A stretch of DNA of 11,387 bases from Tieghemiomyces parasiticus (GCA_027575765.1 JANBPT010001280.1:1-11387); one strand, 5' to 3'; shown: positions 1-8,224, counted from the stretch's first letter. Notes: generated by a model not told the origin, from the sequence alone. A program made the numbers and translations.

Positions 1-374
1 GGTATACCCAACCCGTTGTCGCTCACTTCAACGGCACCACGGTCGCTGTCGATGTTAATTAGGAGGCGACTGGCCGAGGCATCGATACCTGGTAGGGTGT
101 GTGGGCCAATTAGTCCCGGGTGGTAGCAGTCCGGAGGAACACGAGTGGAGCTTTAGAGGAGACTGGGCCATCGTCTCGTTGTGCAAGCACCCCCCCCCCC
201 CCTGTCAGTGGCTTGGTGCGTTAGCCTGTTCAGGGCTGGTCCTCGGGCAGTACTTTTCCCTATATACTCACTGTTGTACACCAATTCGAGGACTGCGTGC
301 TCAAGGGTCGCAATCGCTGCGGTGGCACGTAGCTGCCGATGCGTGGATTCGCTCAGTCGCTCAATGGGCGGCAT
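1..374 (-). CDS. MLH3: MutL-family mismatch repair protein, probably MLH3; 5' part only, two exons (374-272 and 88-1)
   Basis: N-terminal fragment of a MutL-type GHKL ATPase. In the family, MLH3 pairs with MLH1 in nuclear mismatch repair and meiotic crossover resolution. Exon 1 runs from the ATG at 374 to 272 and exon 2 from 88 to beyond the left edge. The splice joins the two halves of a Ser codon and restores the ATP-binding motif ELVYNS-IDA, followed by the second motif SDNGLGI, giving 63 visible residues. In this family the Asn of the first motif helps hold Mg-ATP and the Asp of DNG contacts adenine. The start context reads MPPIERLSES and then LRATAAIATL; the IAAGEV signature of MLH1 and PMS1 at this point is absent, which favours MLH3. 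The gene lies 441 bp downstream of CWC22 in the same direction. A pyrimidine-rich stretch ending in CAG just upstream of the ATG could be a leader-intron acceptor. MutL family is near certain; the MLH3 assignment is likely, and PMS1 or MLH1 is less likely. Confidence 0.78.
89..271 (-). other. Spliceosomal intron of the MLH3-like gene (183 nt, phase 1)
   Basis: On the minus strand the donor is GTGAGT (271-266) and the acceptor ends CCAG at 89. A branch-point-like GGACTAATTG spans 116-107, putting the likely branch A about 21 nt from the acceptor. Removing the intron joins AAC-A to GT-ATC-GAT and restores the conserved N-S-I-D-A of the MutL ATPase motif, which is strong independent support. Without splicing, the frame runs into low-complexity sequence. 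Confidence 0.85.
190..202. repeat. C13 homopolymer inside the MLH3 intron
   Basis: Thirteen consecutive C on the plus strand, therefore G13 in the MLH3 pre-mRNA, about 69 nt into the intron. Homopolymers of this length are prone to replication slippage and also to sequencing or assembly length errors, so the exact count is uncertain. Confidence 0.9.
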
Positions 375-815
375 GGTAATGAGTGAACGGCTGGAATGAG
401 GAAAAGAAAAGAAGGAGGTAATGTGGGGGAGAAGTAGGAGGCCCGAGCGGAATTTTGATAGTGTTCTAGACAGGGTAATGAGTGACCAAAGGGCGTACGA
501 GCCCCCCAGACACAAAGTCTTGCAGCAAGGGTGGCACACGTCCCCGTAACCCCTCGTTCCTTGGTCGTTTCGGTGATGTCCTAAGTCTCCCCCTACTTGC
601 CAGGCCAGTGTACGCCAGGTGAATTAAAGGCCCTTGCCCATTAAACTAGCAGTATCTACCATCTCAGGCCAATCATGGTAACAACCAGACAAAAGCTTCA
701 TTACAGATATAAAGGAACCCTCGCCAACAAATTAATGAACGACAACGTGGTGGTTTTCACCACACACCGATAAGCCACCCAAATCACACTGCTGTAGAGC
801 CGAGGAGCGAGACCC
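375..815. other. Intergenic: MLH3 promoter side and CWC22 3' flank
   Basis: No convincing gene. On the minus strand the CWC22-proximal side is its 3' flank. I see no AATAAA or ATTAAA there, only a small possible hairpin at 750-763 (5-bp stem GTGGT/ACCAC with a GAAA loop on the minus strand). The MLH3-proximal side (about 382-420) is strongly pyrimidine-rich on the minus strand, as is common in fungal promoters and leaders. Confidence 0.6.
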
Positions 816-2918
816 TTACTCCGAGTCGGACGTGTCACTGGCGGGGGAACGACGACGCCGACGAGGGGACGGTGAGTCACGGCGGTGACGACGATGCCGA
901 CCACGGTAAGACCGCCGGTCGCTCTCCGTACCACTGGAGCTGGCCGACTCAGAATCGCTATCACTACTATCTGTGGTATCGCTATCACTGCTACTGTCCG
1001 TATCACTCTCACTACTACTGGGGAGCGCGGCCAGCGCATTGGGTACAGGGGCGTGCTTGAGGTGCTCGCGCATATCGGCGGTCAGACCGCCCAACCCGAT
1101 ACTGGTAAAGTAATTGATGGCGAACCGAGTATCTTTAGGGTGGTCGACGGGGAACAGGCCGCGGAAGGCCTCGGTGTACTCAGGGTCCTTAAGACGATCG
1201 TTAAGACGTACGAGGCCGAGGGCCTCGGTGAGTTCGCTAAACAGCACCTTGATGAAGATACGAGAACTGGACGTGGTGGCCGCCTCGGTGATGGTAAAGA
1301 TCGATAGCGCGGCCCACGGGAGGCCGTCGGTGGCCAGCAGGTGCGCGAAGAACTTGGCCACGTTGCGCAGCCGGTTGGTCTCGTAGCGATGGATCGTCTC
1401 GTACGTTTCCACCAGGCACCGTTCAAAGAGGCGTCGCCACGGCGCCCGCGGCAGCTTGCACAGCCGCTCGCCGATTAGCCCGTAAAATTTCAGGTAAGTG
1501 CGTTCCTGTGCACAGCACTCGATGAGCATGTTGCAGAGCTCAATTTCCTCGTCCACCGGAATCCGTAGGTTCAGCAGCTTGTGTATACCCTCCTCAAAGT
1601 TGGCGCTCGACATGATGGTCAGGTAGATCGTCCGCCGGAGCGCGATGAGATTGGTACTGGTCCGGTCCTGGATGGTGACCTTTTCCACTGCCTTCACCGC
1701 CGACGAGGTCCCGCGTTCCGCCTGGGACACGTCGGAATCCGCATCCGAGTCTGATTCGCTAGCCGACCCTCCCTCGTCCGCCGAACTACCGCCGCTGGCG
1801 TCATCGTCGTCGCTACTATCACCGAGAATCTCACTGCGGAAGGTCTGGTACTTGGCCTCGTTAGCCTCGTAATCCGAGTCCACGCTAAATAGGTTGAGCT
1901 CGTCCTGGGGTTTGATGGACTCATCCTCGAGCAGTATCTCGTGCACGATCTGGTCGTCTTCCTCGACAATGTCAAGGCCCTCAGGGATGGCTGGGTAATC
2001 CTTGAACTGGGTCTTGCGGATCTGGAACAGCACCTCGATCATGTACTGAACGCGCTGATCAATATCCGCTTCGTGAAGGGTGGAGCGCAAAATGTCAAAC
2101 ATGGAGTCGGTGACCCGCGGCGCTATTTCGGTGAGGTAGGCACCACAGGCCTTCATGAACCCAATGGCCACCTCCACCGAGTCGTCGGTGGCATTGTCAA
2201 ACAAGAGCTGCAAAATTTGGAACGCCAAAATCTCATTGACCAGTTTCTGGTTGGTAAGGTGCGCGATAAAGGTCGTCGTGGCCAAGCACGCAGGCTTGTT
2301 ATTTTGACGGAAGGCCCGACGGAATTGCAGGACCAGCCGGTGCAGTAGGAGCTCGCCCACCGCGGGTAGTTTGGTGTTGACCACGGCCACTAGAGCGGCG
2401 TACACGGGCGTGTAGCTACTTGACGCCGCCTGGGCTTTCATGATGGAACGGGTGAACAGGCCCCGGCCGCGGATGAGGTTCTCGCTTAGCAGTTCGGGAA
2501 TTATCTCCTTGATGTTAGCCGTGTTAACCTTGTTGACGTAACCGTTGATACTCTTCTTGAGGGCCTCCCAACTCATGCGTTGGTACTCGGGACTACTGCG
2601 GTCAGTGATTTGGGCCTGCATCTGGCGGAGGCGTGCGGGCGGAATGTAGGCCCCACCGGACGGGAAGGCCGTTGCCGGTGCGAGATCGGGCACGGAGCGC
2701 GGTGGAGGGGTGCGTGACCGCTGCCGCCGCCGCAGTTCGTCACGACGATCGGACGGGTGGTCCCGGTACGAGCCGCGGCCCCGGGGGCTGTCATCCCGGC
2801 GGTCGCGACTGTCAGTGCGGCGACGGCGGTGTCGGTGGCGATCACCTCCATCGCGAATCGCACCGTCTTCGCTTTCACTCCCACTCCGGGTGTGGCGAGA
2901 GCGGCGTGGTGAAGACAT
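816..2918 (-). CDS. CWC22: Pre-mRNA splicing factor CWC22 (complete, 700 aa, intronless)
   Basis: Nuclear spliceosome component. In characterised species CWC22 is required for the first catalytic step and, outside budding yeast, brings the helicase eIF4A3 to the spliceosome for exon junction complex loading. Residues 1-80 are RS/RD-rich. The conserved GGAYIPPARLR lies at 88-98 and QRMSWEALKKSING at 113-126 opens the MIF4G domain (to about 300). DDSVEVAIGF (245-254), QRVQYMIEV (288-296) and EGLDIVEEDDQ (313-323) follow. A Ser/Asp/Glu linker occupies about 365-400. The MA3 domain (about 426-545) includes LRRTIYLTI, LCNMLIECCAQERTY and ETNRLRNVAKFFAHLL. TSSSRIF (549-555) and FTSIGLGGLT (604-613) follow, and the tail is SD-rich then RS-rich (633-700). 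The order and motifs match animal and fungal CWC22 along the full length. The ATG at 2918 is chosen because the frame upstream has only a TTG and no conserved sequence. There is no sign of an intron. Confidence 0.97.
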   Translation of the reverse strand: MSSPRRSRHTRSGSESEDGAIRDGGDRHRHRRRRTDSRDRRDDSPRGRGSYRDHPSDRRDELRRRQRSRTPPPRSVPDLAPATAFPSGGAYIPPARLRQMQAQITDRSSPEYQRMSWEALKKSINGYVNKVNTANIKEIIPELLSENLIRGRGLFTRSIMKAQAASSSYTPVYAALVAVVNTKLPAVGELLLHRLVLQFRRAFRQNNKPACLATTTFIAHLTNQKLVNEILAFQILQLLFDNATDDSVEVAIGFMKACGAYLTEIAPRVTDSMFDILRSTLHEADIDQRVQYMIEVLFQIRKTQFKDYPAIPEGLDIVEEDDQIVHEILLEDESIKPQDELNLFSVDSDYEANEAKYQTFRSEILGDSSDDDDASGGSSADEGGSASESDSDADSDVSQAERGTSSAVKAVEKVTIQDRTSTNLIALRRTIYLTIMSSANFEEGIHKLLNLRIPVDEEIELCNMLIECCAQERTYLKFYGLIGERLCKLPRAPWRRLFERCLVETYETIHRYETNRLRNVAKFFAHLLATDGLPWAALSIFTITEAATTSSSRIFIKVLFSELTEALGLVRLNDRLKDPEYTEAFRGLFPVDHPKDTRFAINYFTSIGLGGLTADMREHLKHAPVPNALAALPSSSESDTDSSSDSDTTDSSDSDSESASSSGTESDRRSYRGRHRRHRRDSPSPRRRRRSPASDTSDSE

Positions 2919-3041
2919 GTGGGCAAGCGGGACAGATGTGACGAAGCGGGGCGTATTATCGAAGGGAATGTCAGGAAAACGGATTCGGTAGTGTACAAGC
3001 AAGGGGAGAACAATCGAAGAAACAAGCTCAGATGGACCGTA

Positions 3042-3230
3042 ATGAGCCGTGGACCTGCGAAAATCGTTATAGTGGGATGCATTAGTGTCGCTCTGGCTAT
3101 TGGGCCTGTCGCTATGGCCTGGTTCGTGATTGGTCTGGCCGCATTCGTTTTTTCGCGACTAGCCTGCCTACCACATAACCATCGTGGACTGGGCGATGTG
3201 CGACGCACGAAGATCCTTAGCGCAGGTTAA
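3042..3230 (+). CDS. Doubtful small ORF, possible 62-aa membrane protein
   Basis: An ATG-started frame of 62 codons, divergent from CWC22 with 123 bp between the two start codons. After a short basic start (MSRGPAK), residues 8-42 are almost all hydrophobic (IVIVGCISVALAIGPVAMAW, then FVIGLAAFVF). They could form one or two membrane segments, followed by a polar basic tail. I do not recognise a family. Codon third positions show no clear bias, and a frame this short can arise by chance. It may equally be unused sequence in the CWC22 promoter region. Treat it as a candidate, not a gene. Confidence 0.18.
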   Translation: MSRGPAKIVIVGCISVALAIGPVAMAWFVIGLAAFVFSRLACLPHNHRGLGDVRRTKILSAG

Positions 3231-4128
3231 GGTTCTTTGGCTAGCAAGTACTTTGCTAGGTAGGCGCTAGACATTGCCTTTGGCCATAATACACTGGCAG
3301 CTCTAACTAGGTCCTGTTGAACCATTATAGGTGTCCACTTTACCAAATTGTTGGAAAAATAACGTGTCCGGAGCGGTCGACCACGTTAGGTAATAGTCTA
3401 GTGTAGGTATATTACTTTAGTGAGACCTGGCAACTTGCTAAATAGGGTAGCCTTCTACACTGTGCCAAAAGTATTGGCTTGTCACGACTCTACTTCCTAT
3501 TAATGTGATTATAGCCACTTAGTTTATACCGTTTCACATCAGATTCTCCCCTACAGCGCTATATAGGCAGTGACAACCTGTGCAATTCCATACCATCCCC
3601 AGCATGACCTTTTCAAGCCCCCTAAACCCATAAAACGACCAGCCATTACCTGATGTGCTCGTTACAGTCCAGCTGGCTCGGGGATGGTATCGTTGGATAA
3701 CACTTGAACTCCACTGCACTTGGTTTGTGATGGGGAGGACAGGAGGCAGGCTTAGTATGCTGTTCTCTTGACATAGTCCCGTCACGAACCATGCGGGCTA
3801 CCGCATTTCTGGTCACCTACGAAGGAGCTACCATTAGCCTACGGTGGCCAGTTGGTTTTTGAGATGTATCGAGTGCCCCAGAGGAAAGCTAACCGTTGGA
3901 AAAATAGCAACGAGTCGTCCTGCCCGCAGGGGTAGGTTGGCCAAGTACACTAGGGTAAAGGCTTGGTCTGACAGTGCCCACTAGTGGTCAGGAGTGGCAG
4001 GGCGAGGAGGCTCCTCTAAGGTCCCAGTCACGATGCTAATGAAGGTGGAAGCAGGAGTACTGTTGGATGCACGTGTGTGACATTGCCAACCTTAGGGAGG
4101 AAAGCGGAGGATCGTTGAAATGGAGAGG

Positions 4129-4151
4129 CTGGTAGCCCCCCCCCCTACCAG
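4129..4151. repeat. Inverted repeat: 7-bp stem around a C9 loop
   Basis: CTGGTAG (4129-4135) is perfectly complementary to CTACCAG (4145-4151), and the nine bases between them are all C. The element sits about 670 bp upstream of the His-rich gene. No transcript is evident there, so whether it acts as DNA or RNA is unknown. Confidence 0.6.
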
Positions 4152-4623
4152 AGACCGTCAGAGGTCGGTTCACGAAGTGTAAAATACCCCAAAGCAGGAG
4201 AGCGTGGATGACCAACGTTGTCTATGGTGACCTCAGCAAGTTATTCATATCAGGGGCAGAAGCCGGGGGGAGGGTAGGTGGATATATTTTTTTTGGCCAC
4301 CAGTAACCGACTATTTTTCAAGCGGTTCGGTTAAAATCCAGCCTCACGAGGCGCCCAAATGAGACGGGAAGGGTAGAGGGGGGAGATTGATAACCAAGGG
4401 GTACGCATGAACTGACTCTCCAGCCGCTACTGGCTAAGCCGCTCCATTGTCGTTGGAATGAAAGCTTGGAATCGTGCTTATCAAACCAAATGGTAGACGG
4501 ATGTAAGCTAACTAGAAGTTCCTGGTTGCGCAGAAAGGAAGACTAACGACCGGCAGAGACGAAAATGGCATGCGGGGCCCGACGTATTAGCAATGCAAAG
4601 CTAGACTAGCTTGGCCCTCGACC

Positions 4624-4634
4624 TATATATTATA
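4624..4634 (+). promoter_or_regulatory. Putative TATA element of the His/Gly-rich gene
   Basis: TATATATTATA lies 184 bp upstream of the ATG at 4818, on the correct side and in an otherwise mixed-composition region. If used, it implies a leader of about 130-150 nt. It is assigned by sequence and position only. Confidence 0.4.
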
Positions 4635-4817
4635 CCGTGTCACCACCGGCCAAGGTTACCAACAGCAGCAAAAGAAATACCACCTCCCATCCTACCTGAT
4701 ACCCTCCATCGTTCACCATTTTGACGACTTGACCTAACCCATCTGGCGCCCATTATACATAGCACCACTGCCTACCTTACAAATACAACCTTGACCTAAT
4801 TACCCACTCTATTCGCC

Positions 4818-5786
4818 ATGAAGGTCAGCATCGCTTTCGCCGCCGCTCTCGCTTCGGTCATGACCGTCGGTGCCCTGGCTGTCCCGGTCCGCAACCCGCT
4901 GACTATTCGTGCCTATACCGCCAACCCCATCCCTAACCACGGTCAGCTGGCCCCCGAGCGCGGCCCAAGCTACGGCCACGAGGGTCACATCCACGATTCG
5001 GAGAACCACGGTCCCGCGCATGGTCAGGAATTTAGCGCACACGGCCATGGTGGTAATGGCCGCGATCGCACAGACGCCGAGCAGGTCCAAAACAGCCACG
5101 GCGCTGGCTATGAAGCCCCCGGCCCTCAATCTGGTCACTTGCCTGCTGATAACGACCACGGTTACGCCCGCGGAGGCCCCCAACGTACCACCGTGCTCCA
5201 GCATCAAGTCCAGGGCCATGGCGAGCATGATCACGACCATGAAAAACAGGGGCACCTGGCCAATGGCCATGGTTCCGGCTACGAGGCCCACAGCCCGGTA
5301 CACAGCGGTGAGGGACATGGTCATGGAAGCTTTACGCGGGTCGAAGAACATCGCGGCCACGAGCGCGTAGAGGAGCATCACGAGCAAGTTCGCATTGTTG
5401 AACAGCATGGATATGGTCGAGAGGGCCAGGGTCACGGTAACGAGTCTAAGGGTCACCCGGTAGGTTACCAAGGCCACGGCGGTCCTGATAATGTGCATCA
5501 GGGTGGCATTAGGGGCACTGGGCATGGCGGTAAGGGTGAGGTTCGGGAGCACGCGGGTGGTCCCGCCTACGGCGGGCAGGTCGGTCACGGCCACAAGGGC
5601 CCCGTCCATGGCGTCACTGGCCATGGACACGAGGGTTCCAGTACCGTCTACGGACACCAAGGCGCCACCTCCGTTGTGGACCATGGTGAAGGTCGTAGGG
5701 CTGGTGAGTGGGGCAGCGGCCGCGAGGCCGGTTACCAAGCCCACGGCCCCGAACACGTCCAGGCCGGACGCTACACCGGTCACTGA
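4818..5786 (+). CDS. Secreted His/Gly-rich low-complexity protein (322 aa)
   Basis: I recognise no conserved domain. Residues 1-21 form a clear signal peptide: MK, a hydrophobic core (VSIAFAAALASVM) and a likely cleavage after GALA. The mature part is hydrophilic and dominated by HG, GHGHG and EHH steps. By hand count there are about 43 His (13%) and 67 Gly (21%), and no Cys. A loose repeat recurs as GAGYEAPGPQSGH (about 95-107), GSGYEAHSPVHSG (about 152-164) and AGYQAHGPEH (about 304-313). The densest His patches are GHGEHDHDHEKQGH (about 133-146) and EEHRGHERVEEHHEQ (about 176-190). Extracellular metal (Zn, Ni, Cu) binding or a cell-wall role is chemically plausible but inferred. The start has a favourable GCCATG context with the signal sequence directly after it. 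The perfectly registered antisense open frame is a composition effect. Secretion is fairly sure; function is unknown. Confidence 0.85.
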   Translation: MKVSIAFAAALASVMTVGALAVPVRNPLTIRAYTANPIPNHGQLAPERGPSYGHEGHIHDSENHGPAHGQEFSAHGHGGNGRDRTDAEQVQNSHGAGYEAPGPQSGHLPADNDHGYARGGPQRTTVLQHQVQGHGEHDHDHEKQGHLANGHGSGYEAHSPVHSGEGHGHGSFTRVEEHRGHERVEEHHEQVRIVEQHGYGREGQGHGNESKGHPVGYQGHGGPDNVHQGGIRGTGHGGKGEVREHAGGPAYGGQVGHGHKGPVHGVTGHGHEGSSTVYGHQGATSVVDHGEGRRAGEWGSGREAGYQAHGPEHVQAGRYTGH

Positions 5787-5876
5787 ATTCTATAGGGGTG
5801 CTTCAGCGACACTTGCTAATGCATCGAAATACTGGTCCGATTTATGTACTACTACGATGGTCAGCTCTGCCAATAT

Positions 5877-5882
5877 AATAAA
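5877..5882 (+). terminator. Putative polyadenylation signal AATAAA of the His-rich gene
   Basis: An exact AATAAA 91 nt after the TGA stop, in an AT-rich stretch (AATATAATAAAATG). Position and context suit a fungal 3' end. Confidence 0.55.
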
Positions 5883-6250
5883 ATGACGTACGGAACGTCC
5901 ATATTAGGCCTTGCCAAATCATCTGACTATAAATAACTTTACTATTGGCCGTATGCTACCGTATTGCAGTTATGTAGGATAATTCATACCACTGACCGTG
6001 GGCTTGACTATGTCTGCGTACCCAGGCCCGCTACTCATGGTGACGGTTATCCCACCCGACTGACGCCTAAAAAGATGAATGGTCTAAGCCACTTCCAATC
6101 TGCGCCCCCTCCCGTTCATGGCTGGCCACAACCCATGCTACGAGAGGTCTGAGACCAGACACACCAGATGTGGAAATGGGATATCAAGCTGCCGCCCACA
6201 CCCCGATCTGCGCGGACCTTCATTAGATTTCGATTAGAGGTCCATCTAAT

Positions 6251-6256
6251 TTTATT
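6251..6256 (-). terminator. Putative polyadenylation signal AATAAA of ILV5
   Basis: An exact AATAAA on the minus strand, about 170 nt after the ILV5 stop and within an A/T-rich patch. A weaker AATAAG variant lies closer, at 6372-6367. Either could be used. Confidence 0.4.
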
Positions 6257-6395
6257 TTCTTTAGGTCGGTAGACGACCAACGCTGGCAGCAGGAGAAAGG
6301 GGAAGGGGAGTGGTATCAATACATTAACGAAGGAAACGTGGACCGTAAAACTTTAGTATTTTGATCCTTATTGTGTGTGCCATTCAAAGGATGAC

Positions 6396-6414
6396 GGGGG
6401 GAGGGGGAGGGGGG
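6396..6414. repeat. G6-A-G5-A-G6 purine tract after the ILV5 stop
   Basis: Seventeen G broken by two A on the plus strand, starting 11 bp beyond the ILV5 stop codon. The plus strand could adopt a G-quadruplex-like fold. In the ILV5 mRNA, however, the tract would be C-rich, at the very start of the 3' UTR. No function is shown. Confidence 0.7.
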
Positions 6415-6425
6415 CCGCCCCAAAA

Positions 6426-7643
6426 TTACTGGTTCTCGGGGCGGAGGGAGCGGACAGTCTTACCAGCCTGCCACATCTCCGAGTTGTTGATCTCGGCGAG
6501 CTCCTTCTCGAGCTCCTCGCGGTAGTTCTCAGCCCCGTTCTTGGTGATGGAGCGGCGGGCCTCGTTACCGTTGAGCACCTCCTCGTAGAGCTTCTGGAAC
6601 ACGGGCTTGGAGACCTGGTAGAAAGGCTTCTTCCAGTCGAGGGCACCACGCTGGGCGGTGGTGGAGCAGTTGGAGTACATCCAGTCCATGCCCTTCTCGC
6701 CAATGAGCGGGTAGAGCGACTGGGTGGCCTCCTCGACGGTCTCGTTGAAGGCCTCGGAAGGGCTGTGGCCGTGGGCGCGGAGCACCTCATACTGGGCCTG
6801 GAAGAGACCCTGGATGGCGCCCATCAACACGCCGCGCTCACCGACCAGGTCGGAGTAGACCTCCTTCGGGAAAGTGGTCTCGTAGAGGTAGCCGCTGCCA
6901 ATGGCAATGCCGAGGGCGGCGATGCGCTCGCGGGCGTGGCCCGAGGCGTCCTGGAACACGGCGATGGACGAGTTGATGCCCTTACCGTCCTGGAATAGGC
7001 GGCGCACGGTGAACCCAGAGCCCTTGGGGGCGGCGAGGACCACGTCAACATCCTTGGGGGGCACAATCTTGGTGTCGTCCTTATACACCACGCTAAAGCC
7101 GTGGCTAAAGTAGAGAGTCTTGCCGGGGGTGAGATGCTTCTTGACCACGGGCCAGAGAGGGCCCTGGGCGGCGTCGGAGAGCAGGTTCATGATGACGGTA
7201 CCCTGGGCGCAGGCCTCTTCGATGGGGAAGAGGTCCTTACCGGGAACCCAACCGTCTTCGACGGCCTTCTTCCAGCTGCGGCCGTCCTTGCGGGTACCAA
7301 TGATCACCTTGAGGCCGTTGTCGCGCATGTTGAGGGACTGGCCGCGGCCCTGAGGACCGTAGCCGAGCACCGCCATGGTGTCCTTGGCAAACACCTGCTG
7401 GAGCTTCTCCTTGGGGAAGTCGGCACGCTCCCAGACGGTTTCCTTGGAGCCGCCAAACTCGAGGGTCTTCAGGGTGCGAGCGGGCACGGCAGTGACGCTG
7501 CGGGTGGCCGGGCGGGCGACAGCCGGGGTGGCCGACACGCGGGCAGCACGGGCCAGGGCCGAGTAGCAACGGACGGCCTGGAGGCGGCTAGTAGGGGCGG
7601 CCACGCGACCGGCGAGGGACTGGATAGTACGGGAGGCGCTCAT
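6426..7643 (-). CDS. ILV5: Ketol-acid reductoisomerase, mitochondrial (405 aa)
   Basis: Converts 2-acetolactate or 2-aceto-2-hydroxybutyrate to the dihydroxy acid using NADPH and Mg2+, the second common step of valine/isoleucine synthesis, in the mitochondrial matrix. Residues 1 to about 50 are rich in Arg, Ala and Ser with few acids, as expected of a transit peptide. The Rossmann loop GYGPQG is at 94-99 and TRKDGRSW (117-124) suits the NADPH phosphate site. SHGFSVV follows at 180-186. The C-terminal knotted domain has SDLVGERG (264-271) with metal ligands Asp265 and Glu269, HSPSEAFNETVEEATQSLYP (293-312), CSTTAQRGALDW (326-337) and a terminal RPENQ identical to the yeast ending. The length fits the fungal class (yeast about 395). 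The ATG at 7643 begins the targeting sequence, has A at -3, and follows a pyrimidine-rich leader. The frame stays open upstream but has no conserved residues and only a GTG at 7883. Intronless, and divergent from ILV6. Confidence 0.97.
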   Translation of the reverse strand: MSASRTIQSLAGRVAAPTSRLQAVRCYSALARAARVSATPAVARPATRSVTAVPARTLKTLEFGGSKETVWERADFPKEKLQQVFAKDTMAVLGYGPQGRGQSLNMRDNGLKVIIGTRKDGRSWKKAVEDGWVPGKDLFPIEEACAQGTVIMNLLSDAAQGPLWPVVKKHLTPGKTLYFSHGFSVVYKDDTKIVPPKDVDVVLAAPKGSGFTVRRLFQDGKGINSSIAVFQDASGHARERIAALGIAIGSGYLYETTFPKEVYSDLVGERGVLMGAIQGLFQAQYEVLRAHGHSPSEAFNETVEEATQSLYPLIGEKGMDWMYSNCSTTAQRGALDWKKPFYQVSKPVFQKLYEEVLNGNEARRSITKNGAENYREELEKELAEINNSEMWQAGKTVRSLRPENQ

Positions 7644-7891
7644 TTTGGAGAAGAAAAGTAAGGGTGACGAGGAGGAGGTGAAGCGTGCGACGGTGGTTTG
7701 TGGAGTGTACGTGGAGGTAGACAGGTGAAACTGAGAAGAGGAGGTCGGATAAGGCGTGGGCGGAGAAACAGCGGCCGGACTAGGGCGTTTTAGACCACAG
7801 CGGAGGGGCTTAGGATTGCGAGGCAAAAGCGGGACGGACAAGGTACGCGTGTAAGGTAAGATAGGAGAAAAGTGCAGCGGCACTGCCGGTC

Positions 7892-7897
7892 ATTATA
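7892..7897 (-). promoter_or_regulatory. Possible TATA element of ILV5
   Basis: On the minus strand the sequence reads CTTTATAATG, about 250 nt upstream of the ILV5 ATG. Between it and the ATG the coding strand is rich in C and T, as fungal leaders often are. Support is by position only. Confidence 0.3.
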
Positions 7898-8224
7898 AAG
7901 GACGGTCGGTAATCAGGCGACGGTGCTTAGCATACGGTAGGGTAAGGGGGGGTGGCTGGGATGTGGCGAATTACGCGCAGACGCATGGATGTAGATGTTT
8001 CCCATGGGACAATTGGGCAGCCAGCGTGGATGGCATGACTATCGTTGCCCGTCATCGCCGCGGTGCGCTCTGGCCGAGAGATAAGATTGGGTGCGACAGG
8101 GTCACAGCTAGGGGCTAGCGGTCCATCACCACCGTACGGCTAGCAGCGAATGGAACAGTATGTGGTGGCGGGTGCAGCCATCTGGCCGCCATTGGCGGAC
8201 CAGGAGGGCAGCCCCCACGGCTGA

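Larger units (their letters stand above)
3231..4817. other. Long intergenic region upstream of the His-rich gene
   Basis: About 1.6 kb without a convincing coding frame. The longest frames are short, begin at non-ATG codons or lack recognisable sequence. I found no tRNA-like T-arm, no snRNA signature and no terminal inverted repeats. Noted within it are a hairpin with a poly-C loop (4129-4151), a T8 run (4287-4294) next to a G-rich patch (4265-4277), and a TATA-like box at 4624-4634. The last 150 bp are pyrimidine/A-rich and are probably the core promoter and leader of the gene at 4818. Confidence 0.6.
5787..6425. other. Convergent intergenic region between the His-rich gene and ILV5
   Basis: This stretch of about 640 bp holds the 3' flanks of two genes transcribed towards each other. 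I see no supported gene. It contains AATAAA signals on each strand (5877-5882 plus; 6256-6251 minus) and a purine run next to the ILV5 stop. Confidence 0.6.

Noticed and set aside
873..879. Fifth exact TGAGTCA
   Set aside because: It lies inside the CWC22 coding sequence near its 3' end, where a regulatory role is unlikely.
2919..3002. N-terminal extension of CWC22 in the same open frame
   Set aside because: It begins at TTG, has no further ATG and does not resemble CWC22, whose RS-rich N-terminus starts at the ATG at 2918.
3534..3785. 83-codon minus-strand frame in the intergenic region
   Set aside because: No recognisable family, no membrane or signal features, and a length compatible with chance.
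4320..4340. GGTTCGGTTAAAATCC resembling a tRNA T-arm
   Set aside because: The T-loop spacing is wrong and no matching acceptor, D or anticodon arms were found around it.
4809..5783. A 324-codon open frame antisense to the His/Gly-rich gene, hydrophobic in translation
   Set aside because: Its codons are exact reverse complements of the sense codons (His CAC reads GTG Val, Gly GGC reads GCC Ala). It stays open because the sense protein lacks TTA, CTA and TCA codons. The sense frame has a signal peptide and a good start context.
7644..7883. 80-codon N-terminal extension of ILV5
   Set aside because: It begins at GTG and is Pro/Ser/Thr-rich with no conserved residues. The ATG at 7643 gives the expected family length and a normal transit peptide.
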